5,010 bases of DNA from positions 1-5,010 of the forward strand of contig CAAFMG010000026.1 in NCBI GenBank assembly GCA_900763965.1, written 5' to 3'. Of the stretch, positions 4,255-5,010 are shown one piece after another. Within the stretch, counting starts at the first letter, position 1; each line of letters starts with the position of its first letter. The stretch comes from an uncultured Oscillospiraceae bacterium (GTDB lineage: Bacteria; Bacillota; Clostridia; Oscillospirales; Oscillospiraceae). The notes beneath the pieces are model-generated. The model saw nothing but the letters and a program-made list of their open reading frames with translations, did no database searches and had not been told where the DNA came from. A program made the position numbers and the translations under genes.

Positions 4255-5010
4255 TTATGCCTCGTCCTGGTGGGGGTGATTCCGCCGGTACAGATACGCC
4301 AGCCCCTTCCGGGTCAAGTCCGGGTCAAACACATGGGGATGGTGGAGATATTCCGTGACATATTTTCCGCCGCCGCCGGTGAGCAGCAGCGTTACTGGCT
4401 GACCCAGCTCCGCCTCAATCTCGGACACCAGGCCATCCACCATGGCGGCGGCACCTCGGACGGCACCGGACATCATGCACTCCTGGGTGTTGCGTCCCAC
4501 CAGATGCTCCGGACGCTGAATCCGCAGCTGGGGCAGCTGTGCCGTGCGCTGGGACAGGGCGTTCAGGCAGGTTTGGATGCCGGCGCAGATGATGCCCCCA
4601 GCAAACACGCCTCCCGGCAAAATCACATTCAGGGTGGTGGCAGTTCCCAAATCCGCCGTCACCGCCGGCAGAGGATAGTGAGCGGCAGCCCAGGCGGCAT
4701 CCACCAGCCGATCCCTGCCAATCTTCTCTTTTTCCGGCAGGGTGACCACCAGTCCGGTTTCCGTCTGACCGTCCACCACCATTGGCTCCACCCCCAGCAG
4801 CGTCCGGGCGGCGGCCTGCACCGCACCTGTCACCGGGGGCACCACGCTGGAAATAATCACCCCCCGGCATTGGTCTACCCCGGCTACCAGGGGGCGCAGA
4901 TGATAGATATAGTCCACCTCGTCCCATCCCCGGTTGGTCTCCACTTCGCCGGAAAATACAATGCTGTCTTCCCGGATGCCCGAAAGCACCACGGTGCTGT
5001 TGCCGATGTC
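4255..5010 (-). CDS. coaX: Type III pantothenate kinase, 5'-truncated
   Basis: CoaX phosphorylates pantothenate with ATP, the first step of coenzyme A synthesis, in the cytosol. The visible 251 residues start exactly at the nucleotide-binding motif DIGNST, so only a few N-terminal residues are missing beyond the right edge. Further family motifs, numbered from that Asp, are SSVVPPVT (54-61), GRDRLVDAAWAA (98-109, the GxDR motif), ADLGTATTLNV (119-129), FAGGIICAGI (136-145), RTAQLP (155-160), NTQECMMSGAVRGAAAMVDGLV (174-195) and LLTGGGGKY (209-217). Small departures are Asn in TATTLN, where Asp is usual, and CAG where PG is usual in GGxIxPG. The length fits the family (about 255). It ends in TAA and precedes tadA by 75 bp on the same strand, so the two are probably co-transcribed from a promoter outside the window. 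Confidence 0.93.
   Translation of the reverse strand, partial: DIGNSTVVLSGIREDSIVFSGEVETNRGWDEVDYIYHLRPLVAGVDQCRGVIISSVVPPVTGAVQAAARTLLGVEPMVVDGQTETGLVVTLPEKEKIGRDRLVDAAWAAAHYPLPAVTADLGTATTLNVILPGGVFAGGIICAGIQTCLNALSQRTAQLPQLRIQRPEHLVGRNTQECMMSGAVRGAAAMVDGLVSEIEAELGQPVTLLLTGGGGKYVTEYLHHPHVFDPDLTRKGLAYLYRRNHPHQDEA

Overview
The window reads as chromosome of a Gram-positive clostridium, probably Oscillospiraceae/Ruminococcaceae (relatives of Faecalibacterium, Gemmiger or Subdoligranulum). The evidence is a sporulation protease-type gene (spoIIP), a type III pantothenate kinase, moderately high GC, strong purine-rich Shine-Dalgarno sites, and GC-rich hairpin repeats between genes. The genus is an inference. 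Every gene I can support lies on the minus strand, so transcription runs right to left.

In transcription order: a 5'-truncated coaX (type III pantothenate kinase, 4255-5010); a 75-bp gap holding a strong hairpin; tadA-type deaminase (3694-4179); a 524-bp intergenic region; spoIIP (2201-3169); a 307-bp intergenic region with a hairpin and a good sigma-A-type promoter; a GNAT acetyltransferase (1402-1893); a PlsC-like acyltransferase (525-1301); and a PAP2/AUR1-like membrane phosphatase (1-544, running off the left edge). The last two overlap by 20 bp and both look like membrane-lipid genes. coaX and tadA look like a housekeeping pair. The GNAT gene probably starts a new transcription unit.

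Three things stand out. First, the 524-bp gap contains two inverted copies of a structured element. Both span exactly 165 bp and keep the same internal offsets, hairpin loop and ends, but the stem sequences differ while remaining base-paired. That is a covariation-like pattern pointing to selection on structure. Second, the PAP2 gene carries one in-frame TAG at codon 64, with otherwise open frame on both sides, at a place where relatives usually have Glu. Third, four successive genes appear to start without ATG (three TTG, one ATT), each choice supported by a well-placed Shine-Dalgarno site. I see no rRNA, tRNA, CRISPR array, transposase or phage gene.
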